The position numbers and the translations under genes were made by a program. Shown here in pieces: positions 30,749-42,962 of a stretch of DNA of 64,000 nucleotides; position 1 is the stretch's first letter; each line of letters begins with the position of its first letter. Source of the DNA: Sarcomyxa edulis (lineage: Eukaryota; Basidiomycota; Agaricomycetes; Agaricales; Mycenaceae); assembly GCA_009761415.1 (NCBI GenBank), contig QUOL01000012.1, forward strand, positions 186,001 to 250,000, read 5' to 3'. Below the pieces are notes generated by a model that saw nothing but the letters and a program-made list of their open reading frames with translations, searched no databases and was not told the DNA's origin.

Positions 30749-32609
30749 TTAGTGAGTCGACCGCGGATGGTTGAGATCCCAAAGCCTGTCGGACTCGGCT
30801 TCTTCTGCCAGCTCTATGCGACGCTCCATGGCCCTTTTAAATGCAATCGTGTCAGCAATGTCCAAATCTCCATCGCTATCATTGTTTCCAGTCTCATCGG
30901 AAGGAAACATCGCAACCCCATACATGGCACTCGCCCTCATGATTTCTGCAGCTTCTACCATGCAATTCTCCCCTTCCAGATTCATATCCTGTACGATCAG
31001 TCTACAAGCCACTTCCGGGATGACGACTTTGCGAATAAAGTCTTTGTAAGTGAGAGGATGAATCGATATGGGGTCGACCAAGTCGCTCGGGAAAAGATCG
31101 TGGATTATTTGATAAATCAGTGAGAATCCAATTTCCCCAAAACTAATGATTGTCATCGTCAGGCTCATTGGAAGATAGGAATTAATAGGGAAAAAAACTC
31201 ACTAGCCAGGTTGGGTTTTGTCGAAGTTCGATATTTCGGCTCGTAGCCCGATGGCTCGTCGAAAGCCTTTCCTCTTGATGAGCTTCTTCAGTTCCATCCA
31301 AAAGATGGACTTTCCTCGAGGTCCAAATGCATCAGAGTTGTCTATCATGATGTCAGCACATGCCTCTTGTACTTGATCGACAGCCTCTTGTACCTTTTTT
31401 TCCTCGTTCATCTGTGGGACTTTCCTCGGTCTTTTCTTGCACTATTTCACCTTCCTCAATCTCTTTGCCTTCATGTCCCCCCTCCTTGCCTTCGTCAATC
31501 TCTTCATCAGACGAAAGCACCTCAGGACCTGGATCGTCGATGAAACTCCTCAGTTCCCCTTCCATATCGTAAATTCTCGTCTCTAACATCTTCCAATCGA
31601 TTTCTTTTGGCCATCCTCTTCTTTCACCTTCAGGAAATATTTCCAGCTCAGTTTGATGTCGTTGGCACACAGCTATAAACTTGGCTGAGGGTGCCTTTCG
31701 GCCTAGTGGATTAGTCGGTCGTGGATCTCGAACAGATTGTGTGGAAGCGAATTCCAGGAGCTTAAGAAGAGTGGAAGTAGGTGCGATGGGAAGGGGGTTA
31801 TCACAGTAAGGGCAAAGGTCCTTGGGATCTCCCTTCGGGAGTAAAATCGATTCTGCGATAGCACCTCAGGTTAGTCGGCTTTCCAATGTGGTATAAGAAA
31901 ACAATAGCCACCCCAATCGTCATTGTCATTGGCATCAGCATCACTGTCATCATCTTTGTTGCCTTCTGTCATCCCACCAGGACTCCTTCCCTTGTCTTCG
32001 TCCTCGTCCTCATCATCTCCCTCCCAAGTCTCTGGCTCAAAGTCGTAAGATTGTGGACCTATAATTCTACAGGAAATGAATATGTAATATGCTGACAGCA
32101 TCAGAACAGACCAAAACTCACTCTTCGTAATCAAACCTATCGTCACTTTGCAGAGGCGACAAGATGGGCATGGCACCCAGCTCAAGGCTAACACCAATCT
32201 TGAGATAATGGAGCATGGATGTTGATGCAGGTGTACATACCACAGGGTGATTTTGACGACCTCGGGATCCATAAGTACGAGTGGGACGAGGTCTCGATGG
32301 TGGTGATTGCAGAGGTATAGGTGACAAAGTTGAAGGGTTGGGTCTATTCATTCTGTCATGGCCACAGAATTGTAATTGCATCAGACTGTCTAGAGAGTGG
32401 CGTGGTGCTAGAGCACTGAAGACAGAGTTGTCGCCATCAATATTGGTGTTGTTTTGTTGGCTCCTCGAGGAATGGTCGTCACCAATGGGATCAGGGGTAA
32501 GTAATGCTGGCTGAGAGCTCAGCTCAATAAGATCTCTGAGATTGCGGACATAGTCTTCCATTGACGCAGGATTGACCTGCAGAAATTGCGAAAGTTCAGC
32601 ACTCAGCAT
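30749..32609 (-). CDS. Rtc4-domain protein
   Basis: Several exons on the minus strand, with GT..AG introns. The frame is open to 32666, but the first ATG is at 32609 (MLSAELSQFLQVN). The N-terminal half is Ser/Pro-rich, followed by an acidic stretch (near 31930-32050). The domain begins near 31850: GDPKDLCPYCDNPLPIAPTS (CxxC), then AKFIAVCQRHQTELEIFPEG, GWPKEIDWKMLETRI, an acidic insertion, and at 31100-30880 YKDFIRKVVIPEVACRLIVQDM and MRASAMYGVAMFPSDE. This order is that of the Rtc4 domain, named after yeast 'restriction of telomere capping 4', whose biochemical role is unclear. Agaricomycetes have many copies. A (G/D/S)-rich acidic tail ends at 30749, converging with the integrase gene 95 bp away. 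Element B copy 2 lies 92 bp upstream of the ATG. Confidence 0.8.
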
Positions 32610-32700
32610 CGAACCAGAGGTGGCCAAAGCTTTAGCCACACAGACCACAATAAACGACACTGCCACACCTCAGACTTTGTGCCGAGAATCGACTCAGATG

Positions 32701-34694
32701 CATCAGGAAAAACTGGTTTGCTCTCAGGTCATCTTAGGGTGCTTTGAGTCATTCTAGGACATCCAGGGCGCCAGGTCACCTAGGTTAACCTGAGCAGGCC
32801 CTGGGTCACTTCAAATAAAATCTTAGACCCAGGGACTACCTGGGATGACCTAGGACAACCTGGGAAGTATGTAGGTTTGTTTAAATTCAGACATATTGAT
32901 CGTTCAAATTCTTAAGACTTAAGACAAGCATGCAACAAAGATATATATATTGATATCTGTCTACTACATTGGTATCTATTCATTATTCACTTAAAGTGAT
33001 GGGAGCAAGAAAAAAAAAGTTCAGAGAGGTGAAAAGAGCAGAAGAAGGTGGAAGACACTCTAGAAAGGTAGAGAAGAGTCTAGGAAGGTGGAAGAAGCAA
33101 AGATAAGGTAAGGAAAAGGTCCAGGAAGGTAGAGAAAGGTGGGGGAAGCAAAAATGAGGTGGAGAAAGGTGAGGGAAGCAAAAGGGAGATAGAGGAAGAA
33201 AAAAAATCAGGGGAAGGGCTGGGGAGCTGGGAAAACTCAAGGAAAGGTAGGGGAAGCAAGGAGAAGATGTGAGAATCAAATAAGAGGTGGAGAAAAGGTC
33301 CAGGGAGGTGGGAAAAGTTTCAGGGAGGTGGAGGAAGCAAAAGAAAGGTGGGACAACCAAAGAAGAGGTAGACGAAAGGTTTAGGGAGGTGGGGAAAGGT
33401 CCTGGGACCTCAGGAAGGGTCTAGGAGGGTGGAAAAAGCAAAGGAGAGGTGGAGGAAGGTCCAGGGAGGTGGGGGAAGGTTCAGGGATATAGGGAAAGGT
33501 TCAGAGAGATGGAAAAAGGTCCAGGGAGATGGGGAAAGGTCCAAGGGGTGGAGAAAGCAAAGGAAAGGTGGGAAAAGGTCTAGAAATGTCGGGGAAGCAA
33601 ATGAAGTGTCTAGGGAGGGTAAAGAAGGGTCTAGGGAGGTAGTTGAAGGTCCTGAAAGATGAGAAAGAATAGGAAAAGCAAAGGAAATGTCCAAGGGTGA
33701 AGAAAGGTTCAGAGAGGTGGAGAAAGCAAAAAAGAGGTGAAAAAAGATTGGAAACAGTGGAGAGAACAAGACAGAGGTAGGGAATGGTCCAGGAAAGTAG
33801 AAAAAAGTCTAGAGAGTAGGAGCAGATGTCAATGGAGCGTAGTGAAGCAGAAACCTCACCTTGATTCCTTTTCCATGACCAATCTTTCCTGTCCATGTTC
33901 CCCATCCCTACAGTTGCTAAAAAAATCTCCAATGAGCGGTGTTACAAAAGAGAGAGGAGGAAAACAAAGAGGGAGGGAGGAGGAAAGGTGGTGTGCTGGC
34001 AGTTGCTGGCAGCGCTCTCATGATGTGACCTGTCACATCACACTGAAAGCGGATTTCTCTAAGTCTAAAAGTTGTTGCTGTTGCTGTCTCTGGCCTCTAG
34101 TGATTGTACAATAGATCTTTTGCATATATATCTATGACATCTAGATATATGGGACCTCATTTATACTTCTATAAGCAGTGCTTTGAGTTGTGTCCATTTA
34201 TGGTAAGTTGTCAGTCAACTTACCATATTAGGTGGTTTTCAAGGTAAGACTCTTGCATCTTCAAAGATGCAGGAAGCGAAAAAGCTTTAGAAGTGTGGAC
34301 CAGGAGCTTAATGGTTCAGGTATCAAATCATTATTGATTTCACTGACATATGAGTGCTGAAATTAAGAGTTCAGTTCCTAATGAGATGAATGCTTGAGAA
34401 TTGTTTTATATGTGCTTTGTCAGTGTATCAGCAGAAAAGTATTTGATGAGATATCAGAATGTTTGCAATAAGTTTGATCACTAAGTTTTTCAAACTAACC
34501 TAGGCTGACCTAGGCTGACCTGGGATCATAAGGTTTATGTCAACTGTCTTAAAATAACCTAACATGACCTGAGATGATAGATTATTATTCCCACTGACCA
34601 TGACATGACCTGAGACAACTTATGATAACTTATGACATTCAGACCCAGGTCTCAGATCCTAGGGTGTCTCAACTCAAACCTGTTTTTCCTGATG
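32701..34694 (+). mobile_element. Non-autonomous Plavaka-like element, family B, copy 2
   Basis: 1994 bp, same termini as copy 1, target duplication TG (32699-32700 and 34695-34696). Overall very similar to 23994-25997 with small indels in the AGGT tract. It separates two divergent genes and ends 19 bp before the F-box ATG, so it must now supply most of both promoters. Confidence 0.85.
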
Positions 34695-34713
34695 TGTCCA
34701 GCAAACCGTACCA

Positions 34714-36711
34714 ATGTTACTTGACTTTCCAGACGATATCACCCTATATGTTCTTGCTCATCTGCCCATCACATCCCTGAGGGCTTTTTCTCTCGTCTCT
34801 CATAGTTTTAATCACTTTGTCAAATCGAACGACTCTACTATCTTCCACCAGGCAGCGATCCTACATGGATTTGTTTCTGGTGCAGGAGTTTCACTGCAAA
34901 AAGCTCTTTGTGAGCCTTCCAACCAGTTCCTGGCAGAGACCGATGGATGGAAGTCACTCTGTAAGTTTAGTCGGTTCTGCTCCAGGTCAGACTTCTTGAA
35001 AATGCATCCAGGTCGGAAACGAATCCAAATCAAACAAGGATGGACAGCCCAAGGCCTGTCTGCCTACCATGCATTTGCGAGTGCAGGTAATTCTGTACAG
35101 AAGTTCAGAATCGACAAACTCGAGGGATATATATTCTCAACAACCAACGAGAATGCTCTTGTCGTTTCGGACTTGCATCAGAACAAGCTTCTTTGGTCGC
35201 TCCCAAAAGTATGTTTAGAGCTATTGCTCCTGTCATCTTGTCTGACTGGCCCTTCTAGCGACATATTTCTACCTTCATAGAGTGTGCATACGACCAGCAT
35301 TTTCTAGTTTTATTACAACCACTCTCCTTCATCGAAATATGGCACGAACAGGTTGATGCAAAGTCTATCGTTCCACATCAGCATTCTCCCAGCCTTATAC
35401 AGCTTCAATCCTATGCACAATCTTGTGCAATTCATGGTTCTGTGGGACCTGGATATTTCATTCCTCATGCATCACTTCCATTCCAAGACGACACTTGTCT
35501 CATGCAATTTATCTATCCCCTCCTTCTTGTCGCCAATTCTTCCGAAATTGTTTTGTGGAACGTCCCAACTACCACACTGCTGACTACCAGGTTCCAGACT
35601 GGCAGTCTCATTGATGATGAGAACATGGGGCTTATTCGTGGGGTGGACATGAGCGAGTCCTATGTCGTTGTCTGTGGCATGAGACAAATTCGTGTGTTTT
35701 CTTTCGCTGGAGGTTCACCTCTGTACCATTCGTCTGCCACCATATACCCTGAGCTGCAGACCAAGCCAGTATTCCACCCTGGCTATCGGTTCGATGTATG
35801 TGCTGAATTTGCACTTCAACAAAATTTTATCGCAGTGAAGGACTCCAGCAAGGTTCGATGGCCCGATCTTGAATCTACTGTGTGTTTTCAGCAAGGTGTG
35901 CATTTCTATCATCTTGTTTTGCTTAACGAATACCTACTGAATACCCATGATGGCCAGTGCTCATCGGGGTACACAATGAGGCGACAATCCTTATTGCTGC
36001 TCTGACTGCCACCGAACGACATGCTTCTCGCTACTCCTTTGTGATGCTAACAACGTTGGACGACATCGCAAATCCTGCACTCGAGAAATCAATCGTCCAA
36101 TACCTCGAGTTTGATTCTCGTATATTGTATATGACTTATGACGATGGCAAGATTGCTATAACGACAGTAGGTATTCTTGTGTGTCTACATACTGCCCCAA
36201 CTCACATGATATTGCGAAATCAGGGCACCGGTATAATAATCATCCCTCTTAAATCTGGTATCTACCTCGATACACATCTTGTGCCGACTGTTCAGCTCAC
36301 CAACATGTTTCCACTGTCTTCATCGCATAACTCTGGGGAATACATTGGGATGCCTGATATTTCATATCCACACATTCTGGGCAGTTTTTTCGATTTTCAG
36401 TATGCAGACAGAGCTTGCGACTCCAAGCATCTTCAATTCGTCGGCAATGCTTTATTCTTCGATTGGAGTCCTCTTCTCCCTATCATAAGTGGCCCATCTC
36501 AGGTAGAGGACATCAATTCTACTCCGAGCGAGGAGGTGGATCCAGGTAATCTTTGGCACTACTTTCACCGAGAATCGTTTGATTTATTCGCAATTCTTCT
36601 CTAGATCTCTTGTCGGTTTATGGCTCGGATGATGGGTGGGACGATGATCCTCCTACTCGTGAGCCATCTTTTTATCCCAAGTCTGAACGACACTCATTGT
36701 GGCGACACTGA
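34714..36711 (+). CDS. F-box protein with propeller-like C-terminal region
   Basis: ATG at 34714. The N-terminus is an F-box (LLDFPDDITLYVLAHLPITS, then LRAFSLVSHSFNHFV), which normally recruits Skp1 in an SCF ubiquitin ligase. The rest resembles the WD-like beta-propeller region of a large Agaricomycete F-box family: IFSTTNENALVVSDL, LLVANSSEIVLWNVP, VVVCGMRQIRVFSFAGG. Exons join in phase: 34714-35208, 35259-~35891, ~35957-~36165, then through DINSTPSEEVDP to a last exon from about 36602 coding LLSVYGSDDGWDDDP and ending at 36711. No breaks found. The true start could lie upstream: removing element B leaves the frame open into 326xx. Confidence 0.75.
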
Positions 36712-37700
36712 CAGGCTCAAATAGCCAGATCCTTGCATGTGTCCGAGTTGTGATATCTTGATCGTTTAGATGTCTCGTTTGGCATCCTACATAATCATGG
36801 ACACTGTAGCTATAGAAATACTCTTCAGTTACAGGGCAACAGTGTCGTCCTACTTTCTTGTAACCACTCTTGTCGATGTACCACCGATGATTGACCTTTG
36901 CACGGCTGTCACATCATTGTCACACTTGTTCGCATCTTGTCTTCCTCCCCCTTCTCCACCGCCATTCCCATTTTTTTCGACCATCCCCTTTTCTAATTCC
37001 TGGCCTAATTGCTCTATTATTAAATAATCAGTCTCTTGTACCCAACAGCAAGACCAATTTCTGTCACTTCGAAACCCAGTTCATTCATTATTTGTCGACC
37101 ATCCACTCGACTCATCTGTTGTACAATTACCGAGACCAGAGGCTTCTCGACTTCACCCTGCTCGGCCAACCTTCCTTGAAAGGTCCTCATTGTACACCCA
37201 TCACTTTCCCCAGCTTTTCGGTTTCACAATCTGTCTCACTCTTGTTGTAACAACAAAACATCAAGAACCTCACTCGTTTGCCCTTACTCAGCCCTGGATC
37301 TGTATTTGGGTATTGGAAGATGTGCAACTGCATCGGTGTAGCTTGTAATTTTTATGTAGAAGACCCAAATTCCCCGGTCAGCTGTATCTTATTTTGTTTC
37401 GTGACCTCGTTCTCACATGTTTTTTTTAGAGTACCTGTTACTGTGGTTGTTCGTTAATTGACCATACACCACCCCCACCACCCCCACCACCAATCACTTT
37501 TCCACCTCGTGGTGGGTTTCCCCCAAGACAATGCCTTAGATTTCTCTCGTCAGGACCTGTGAGTGTATCACAGTTACTTCGCAACAGAACTACCACTTAA
37601 CAAGTTATACAGATAATTCAATTTCGTCAGCAGTGCCAAACTTGTGGGGCAGACTATTGTGGTCATATCGTGTTAACCCAGTGAGTTTTGAGTTAGCAAG
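36712..37700. other. Intergenic region without a clear gene
   Basis: Pyrimidine-rich stretches (36940-37010), a (CCACCC)n run near 37468-37490, and splice-like signals near 37560-37615 that may belong to the leader of the next gene. Only short frames. Confidence 0.4.
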
Positions 37701-37724
37701 CAAGACATATCAACGATACTGATA

Positions 37725-38378
37725 TTGCAAAAAAGACCTGCACCTGTTTCGAATTCTCAGTCTTCCCAATCTTCTGTCGCTTCGCACCCTCAAGTTCCTG
37801 TCGCTTCGCATTCTCAAGTTCCTGTCGCTTCGCATTCTCAAGTTCCTGTCGCCTCGCATTCTCAAGTTCCTGTCGCCTCGCATTCTCAATCTCCTGGTGC
37901 CTCACATTCTCAATCTTCTGTTGCCTCCGAGGTGCACTCTCTAGCTCCTGTCGCTTTGCATTCCCGAGCTCCTGTAGGACTTCCTCCTCCAACCTTTCCT
38001 CCTTCAAGTCAGGTCGTCTATAACCCAAGTCCGACAACTTATCAAGCTTATCGGCAGGCTACAATGCCTCCTCCTACCCATGCTCTGCCCCAGTATGGGT
38101 TTCCCACTTACTCGGCACCATCACCCTTTCCCACGACTCAGCATGCTTCTTCATCTTCGGGATCTTCCCATGCCTTGCAGCCTTACGGGGTTCCGTTGGG
38201 TGGACGTCCCACCACCACTGGTATGACGATGACTCGTCTCAACAAGAAATCCTCAGGAAAACGAAAAACGACAAGATTTGGTGAAATCGCTCCTGATGTA
38301 GTCGCCGTCGATGTTTTATTGTATCCCAAAGATGTCAGTCATTTTTTCCCAATCTCAAATATCTGCTATGTTTCCTGA
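37725..38378 (+). pseudogene. Pro/Ser/Gln-rich protein exon cut by element D
   Basis: An open frame without its own ATG start. It codes PVASHSQV octapeptide repeats, then a Pro/Tyr-rich segment (YNPSPTTYQAYRQ, LPQYGFPTYSAPSPFP) and a basic end (MTRLNKKSSGKRKTTRFGEI). It then meets element D at 38391. Low-complexity N-termini of this kind occur in several transposon-linked mushroom gene families, but none can be named. Confidence 0.4.
37773..37926 (+). repeat. 24-bp tandem repeat, about six units
   Basis: Unit CCTGTCGCTTCGCATTCTCA plus AGTT, encoding PVASHSQV. The first and last units are diverged. Confidence 0.9.
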
Positions 38379-38390
38379 CGATAAGTCGTT

Positions 38391-40261
38391 CATCAGGAAA
38401 ATGCTCTTTTCCCTAGGGTACCCTCAAGGTAAGTCAGACTATCTCAGGGTTTCTCAGACTATCTCAGGGAACTCAGGGCTCCAGGGTACCTCGGGGGCCC
38501 TAGGGACAAGTTACCTGAGCCAAACCTTGCCAGGGTGGCCTGGAGCATCTCAGGGTATCTCAGAGCTACTTCAGGGTATCTCAAAGCTACTTCAGAGCAG
38601 CCCCAAAGTAACCTAGAGTCTTTCAGATCTATGGAGAGCAACTTAGAATCATCATATCCCTTACATGCAATTCAAGTTTTGTTCAAATAAAATATATATT
38701 AAGTTCTCAATACATCATAACTATGTAATACAGTAGATAATAAAGAACAGAAGAAGAGGGGGGAGGGGTATAATTCAGTGAGGACAGGTGGAGAAAGATG
38801 AGAAAAAAGTGGGGGGAGAAAGGGGTAAGGGGAGGAGGGGGAAGGTAGGGAGAGGTAAATAGAGGCAGGGGAAGGCAGGGGAAAGGCAGGGGAAAGGCAG
38901 GGGAAAGGCAGGGGAAAGGCAGGGGAAAGGCAGGGAAAGGCAGGGGAAAGGCAGGGAGAGGTGAAGAAAGGTGGAGGAAGGTGCAAATAAGGTGGGGGGA
39001 GGTGGGAGAAGGTAGGGAGAGGTAAAAAAAGCTGGGGGAAGGTGACAAGAGGTGAGAGAAGGTGACAAGGGGTGGAGAAAGGTGATAAAAGGTAGGGGAA
39101 GATAGGGAGAGGGGAAGAAAGGTGGGAAGAGGTGGGGGAAGGTGCAAATAAGGTAAGCAGAGGTGGGGGAAGGTGAACAGAGGTGAGGGAAGGTGTAAAA
39201 AGGTAGGGGAGGGTGGGAGAAGGTAGGGAGAGGTAGGGGGAAGTAAAGAAAGGTGGGAGAAGGTGCAAACAAGGTGGGGGAGATGGGAAAAAGGTCAAGG
39301 AAGGTGAAAAAAGGTGGGGGGAAGGTAAGCAAAGGTGAGAAAAGGTAGGGAGAGATAGGGAGAGGTAAAGAGAGATGAAGGAAGGTAGGGAGAGGTGAAA
39401 AGATATGGCAAAAAGATGCAAATAGAAAGAAAAAGATGCAACATATTTTTCTTCCCTGTGTCCTTCCTTTGCCATCTCTGAGCTCTGCATCTTCTAGGTT
39501 ATTGGTAGTGTCTAGAAGAAGGATATATCAGCAGAAAGGATACAGAAAGAACCATACCAATAGCAGCAAAAATGACAGCAAGATTGCCATGTCACCAATT
39601 GCTGTGCTCCAGCTTCTTCAAAGAGCGGATTAGTAAGCCAAGATAGCTAGGAACACTGGTCTTGAGGGTGTAGATGATAAGGGATTAAGCAAAAAAAAGA
39701 GGGAGGAAGGAAGGAGGAGGGAGGGAGGAAGAAAGGTGATGAGCTGGCAGCCAAAGTTCGCTTTTGGTGTGACGTGACGACATCACATGTGCAATGTCAC
39801 GTCACACAAAGAGCGAATTTCTCTTAAGTCCAAAAGGTGTGTTGTGTCCACAGGCCCGCTCCAGGGACATATGCGTATCATGGAGCCGAATATTTAGAGG
39901 TCTGTGGACTAATGGTTAAGTGCTTGTTTCGTTGATGTCTCGTGACTTTCTCGCAAGGTTATGAGTTCGATTCTCGGTGGATTCATTTATTTTCTCTATT
40001 GTTTCAGTTACTTGCAATGTGTTTTTGCCATGTTTCACAAGCATTTTCAATGGTCTGTGAGAGCATGTCAGGCTGTCTGAGAGAACCCCAGGGAACCATC
40101 CATTTCCAGGGTATTTCAAAAAGCTTTCAAACAACCCTCAGAGCATTCGAAGCTACCAAGACACCCTGACATACCCTGAAATACCCTGAAATACTCTGGG
40201 ATGCCTTGAGATGCTCTCATGTGTCTCAGAGCATCTGAGGGAAAAGGGGTTTTTCCAGATG
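38391..40261 (+). mobile_element. Non-autonomous Plavaka-like element, family D
   Basis: 1871 bp, starts CATCAGGAAAATGCTC and ends TTTTTCCAGATG. Flanking dinucleotides are TT and TA, so no clean target duplication. The AGGT purine-rich tract lies at 38755-39420, with AAAGGCAGGGG repeats at 38872-38955. A block at 39570-39680 is nearly identical to family A. A TGACGTGAC...GTCACGTCA palindrome lies at about 39768-39806, followed by the tRNA-like module. Subterminal repeats are CTCAGGGTATCTCAG-like. Confidence 0.8.
39900..39990 (+). other. tRNA-like module in element D
   Basis: AATGGTTAAGTGC (39911-39923) resembles a Pol III A box and GAGTTCGATTCTC (39963-39975) a B box, about 40 nt apart as in a tRNA gene. 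The T-arm can form a short stem, but the acceptor ends do not pair, so it is not a functional tRNA. Family A keeps shorter versions (4205-4233). Confidence 0.45.
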
Positions 40262-41306
40262 TATAGCAAAGCATATTGCGTAAGTAATACATACCATCCG
40301 GTGCGGTACATCAAAATCAAGTTCACTATAGTCGAGTGAACAACTTGATTGCAACCAAAGACAGATCTCCAGAATGCAGAGTACCAGCCGCCGCCAAACC
40401 TGTAAATATCTTCTACTAAATGTGACAACAGGGCATGGCAGATGTATGTGAGCCGTGCAATCAGCTGCGGGGCAGCAACACTAGGGTTATGTGGAGACAT
40501 GTCACTGGATGTGGGCCAGGTTATATTATCAATCGTCTCTCCAGAGAGAGTTTGTTCATACACAGAAGGAACAGTAGTGGGGTATGCAATTGCCATGCCC
40601 CGCCCCGTACGATATGTATCTCCGTTGAGAAGTTTATCTTGTACAAGAGGTATATCCCTTTCGGGCATGTTAGCCTTTATAACCGACAAGTACGGGATGG
40701 CGTTAATAGCATATTCAATGATGGGACACTGTAATAGCAGATAACTGGTTGCAGCATGTATGTCTCCGCAGAGCAATTCACGTCTCTCAATCAGATGCAG
40801 ACACATGTCCAGATATGGAGGGGGACAAACTAAGGCGGCGAACTGGGCAACCGATACGTGATTGGCTGTATGACTGAGAATGAATACAAAAGAGCATACG
40901 GGATGGCACAAGCAGGGTACTGACCATAAAAGTCTCCAACTCCACAAGAACTGGTAGCCGCGATAGCATACATCCCAGGACATGTCCAATCTGGATTACC
41001 TATAAAAATCACAAATATCATCGAACATCGGACGGAAGTACGCACCATATAGAGTTTGGCTGCTGGCACCAACATCAAATGAAGGTAACAATGCAGGACA
41101 TTCAGGAGCTGGCAGATGGCCTCTAGATTGACCTGGTACACCAGCAAGGTTAACAAAATCATCCAATAGTACCATACAATGGTATTGTGATGGCCAATGC
41201 ACTCACCATGGATGCTATCGCTCGTAGTCCACCTGGGATTACCAGGAAATATTGCCAGAGAAAGTACAACAATAGCGCGTATCACCACAGGCAAGATACA
41301 CCGCAT
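40262..41306 (-). pseudogene. Predicted secreted or membrane protein, 3' end cut by element D
   Basis: ATG at 41306 starts a likely signal peptide (MRCILPVVIRAIVVLSLAIF). Small phase-1 exons follow, two of which begin with a GNP-W pattern (GNPRWTTSDSIHG and GNPDWTCPGMYAIAATSSCG). A long exon follows (about 40868-40262: VAQFAALVCPPPYLDMCLHL, PLVQDKLLNGDTYRTGRGMA, YRFGGGWYSAFWRSVFG). The splice sites I used keep the frame open. The frame runs into element D at 40261, so the end is lost. It is divergent from the gene at 41492, with 185 bp between the ATGs. No family recognised. Confidence 0.5.
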
Positions 41307-41491
41307 AACAAGAATGCAAAGATGACGATTGTTATCGACGAACAATCGATGAATGATGGCAGAGGCATTATATTATATTATTTAATACGGAGTGTCCAGC
41401 AAAATATACGCAAATATTATTCTATTATTTTCGCTATTTTGGACATAGAGATTATAATCTCGAACTCCCGCAAACCCGACCACCACATCGA

Positions 41492-42277
41492 ATGGAGAAG
41501 AATATAGGAACCAACAAGGACAACCACACATTAGGAGAGGCCATTGTGATCGTCGGTCGGGACAGTAAACTGCCCGCCATGTACTTACCGACAGAGCCCC
41601 ATCCTCTATGGACCGGCAAAGGCAATGCGTACATCTACACCACCTTCGTGAAGGCAGATCCGACTGCAACAGAGCCAATCAAGGTCGAGAAGTCCGACGG
41701 AAAAACGACCATACCCCAGGGTAAGGTCAGTCTCTCTGTCATACAGTGTATGCCTCAGCTCACAGAATCAAGGATTTCTGATGCTGCATCCCGGAGACGC
41801 CGTGTTCTACCGCAATACAAGTGGGTCTGGTAGACCTGAAGACGACGTACTGAAATGCGACGTCAATAGCATACACGATATAATGTGAGTGCATTGTACC
41901 GTTCAACTTGAATAGACTTGGTACTGACCTTCGTTCCTCAGAGACGGGTTGTACGGACCCAAACCAGGAACGAGAATAAGAGAGCACCCCAACATTCCGC
42001 TCATCCGCACGTACAACATGATCTCGGAGCTTACAGGCCTAGGTACGTTCAAGTTTTCTCGGACCGTCTGGATCATTTCTGATATCGTTCGACAGATGCC
42101 TTGAGAGTAGAACAGGCTCTCAGCGGATACGCACGGACACGCGGCAGTTTTCAAGACACGGACGACACACACTCAACTGAAATGTCCACCAGGATATACA
42201 AGATTGGAAGTTCATTCACAAATCCCACCCGCGAGCACGACGACACAAAAACTAGTGTAGACCAGACGGACCTATAG
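41492..42277 (+). CDS. Hypothetical protein, three or more exons
   Basis: ATG at 41492. The first exon codes EKNIGTNKDNHTLGEAIVIV and YLPTEPHPLWTGKGNAYIYT. After an intron near 41720-41780 the frame continues LMLHPGDAVFYRNTSGSGRP and KCDVNSIHDI. An intron at about 41885-41940 leads to DGLYGPKPGTRIREHPNIPL. An intron at about 42033-42092 leads to a polar C-terminus ending at 42277. The splice sites are canonical and frame-preserving, so the gene looks intact. I do not recognise the family. Shared promoter with the divergent gene at 41306. Confidence 0.55.
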
Positions 42278-42962
42278 GACAGGGATACGGAAGTTCACGG
42301 CATTTTTTGCGTAGGGATTCTTACGCATGTATTGGTGTCGTCAACCCCCTCCATCCTTCTCCTGCCATTTAATCACTAGAATGAAATCATATTTATTGTG
42401 CGCGAGCTACCAACAACCGATATAACTACTAAGTCCACTGTGATCTACTTGAAGGCTAACAGGCGCAAGTCTCGTGTAGAGTCGAACAGGCATAACGTTT
42501 GGGCGGAGTGGGCTGAAAACCGTAGTTGGTAGACAAATAGGCTATGAGTGTTCGTAAGTCGAAGGATACAATCTGAGAACCACAAGAAAGCACATACCTG
42601 TCGATGGAATATGGCGATGAGTACAGCAGCGGCAAGTCGGGATGCAACGTCGATACCCAGAGGACAGAACATCAACATATAAGGGGGTGGACCGAAACAA
42701 CCGAACGGAATGGGCCAGGGGATAAGACGCTTCGATACAGCACCGAAGGCGGGTTAGCGTTTCGTGAGTGGATGAAGAGGCCGCTTTCGGGGAGGAACCG
42801 TCAAGTAGCGGGTACTTGGTGTCTTTCAGTGTCCGGTCATTCGAAAAGTAAGTGGTTTGTGGTAATACCACCAGTGTCTCTGTAGTTAGCTATGTCTGGG
42901 GAGTCGCATAAGAGTAGGTTGTTGTATAGTTGTCGATTCCTTGGCTGGGGATGCTGGCATCC
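42278..42962. other. Intergenic, nothing recognised
   Basis: Overlapping short frames on both strands, with no motif and no consistent splicing pattern. Confidence 0.4.

Noticed and set aside
32118..32666. Start of the Rtc4-domain gene at 32666
   Set aside because: The codon there is GTG; the first ATG in frame is at 32609.
39900..39990. Functional tRNA gene
   Set aside because: Acceptor arms do not pair and no convincing anticodon arm forms; only the A and B boxes are present.
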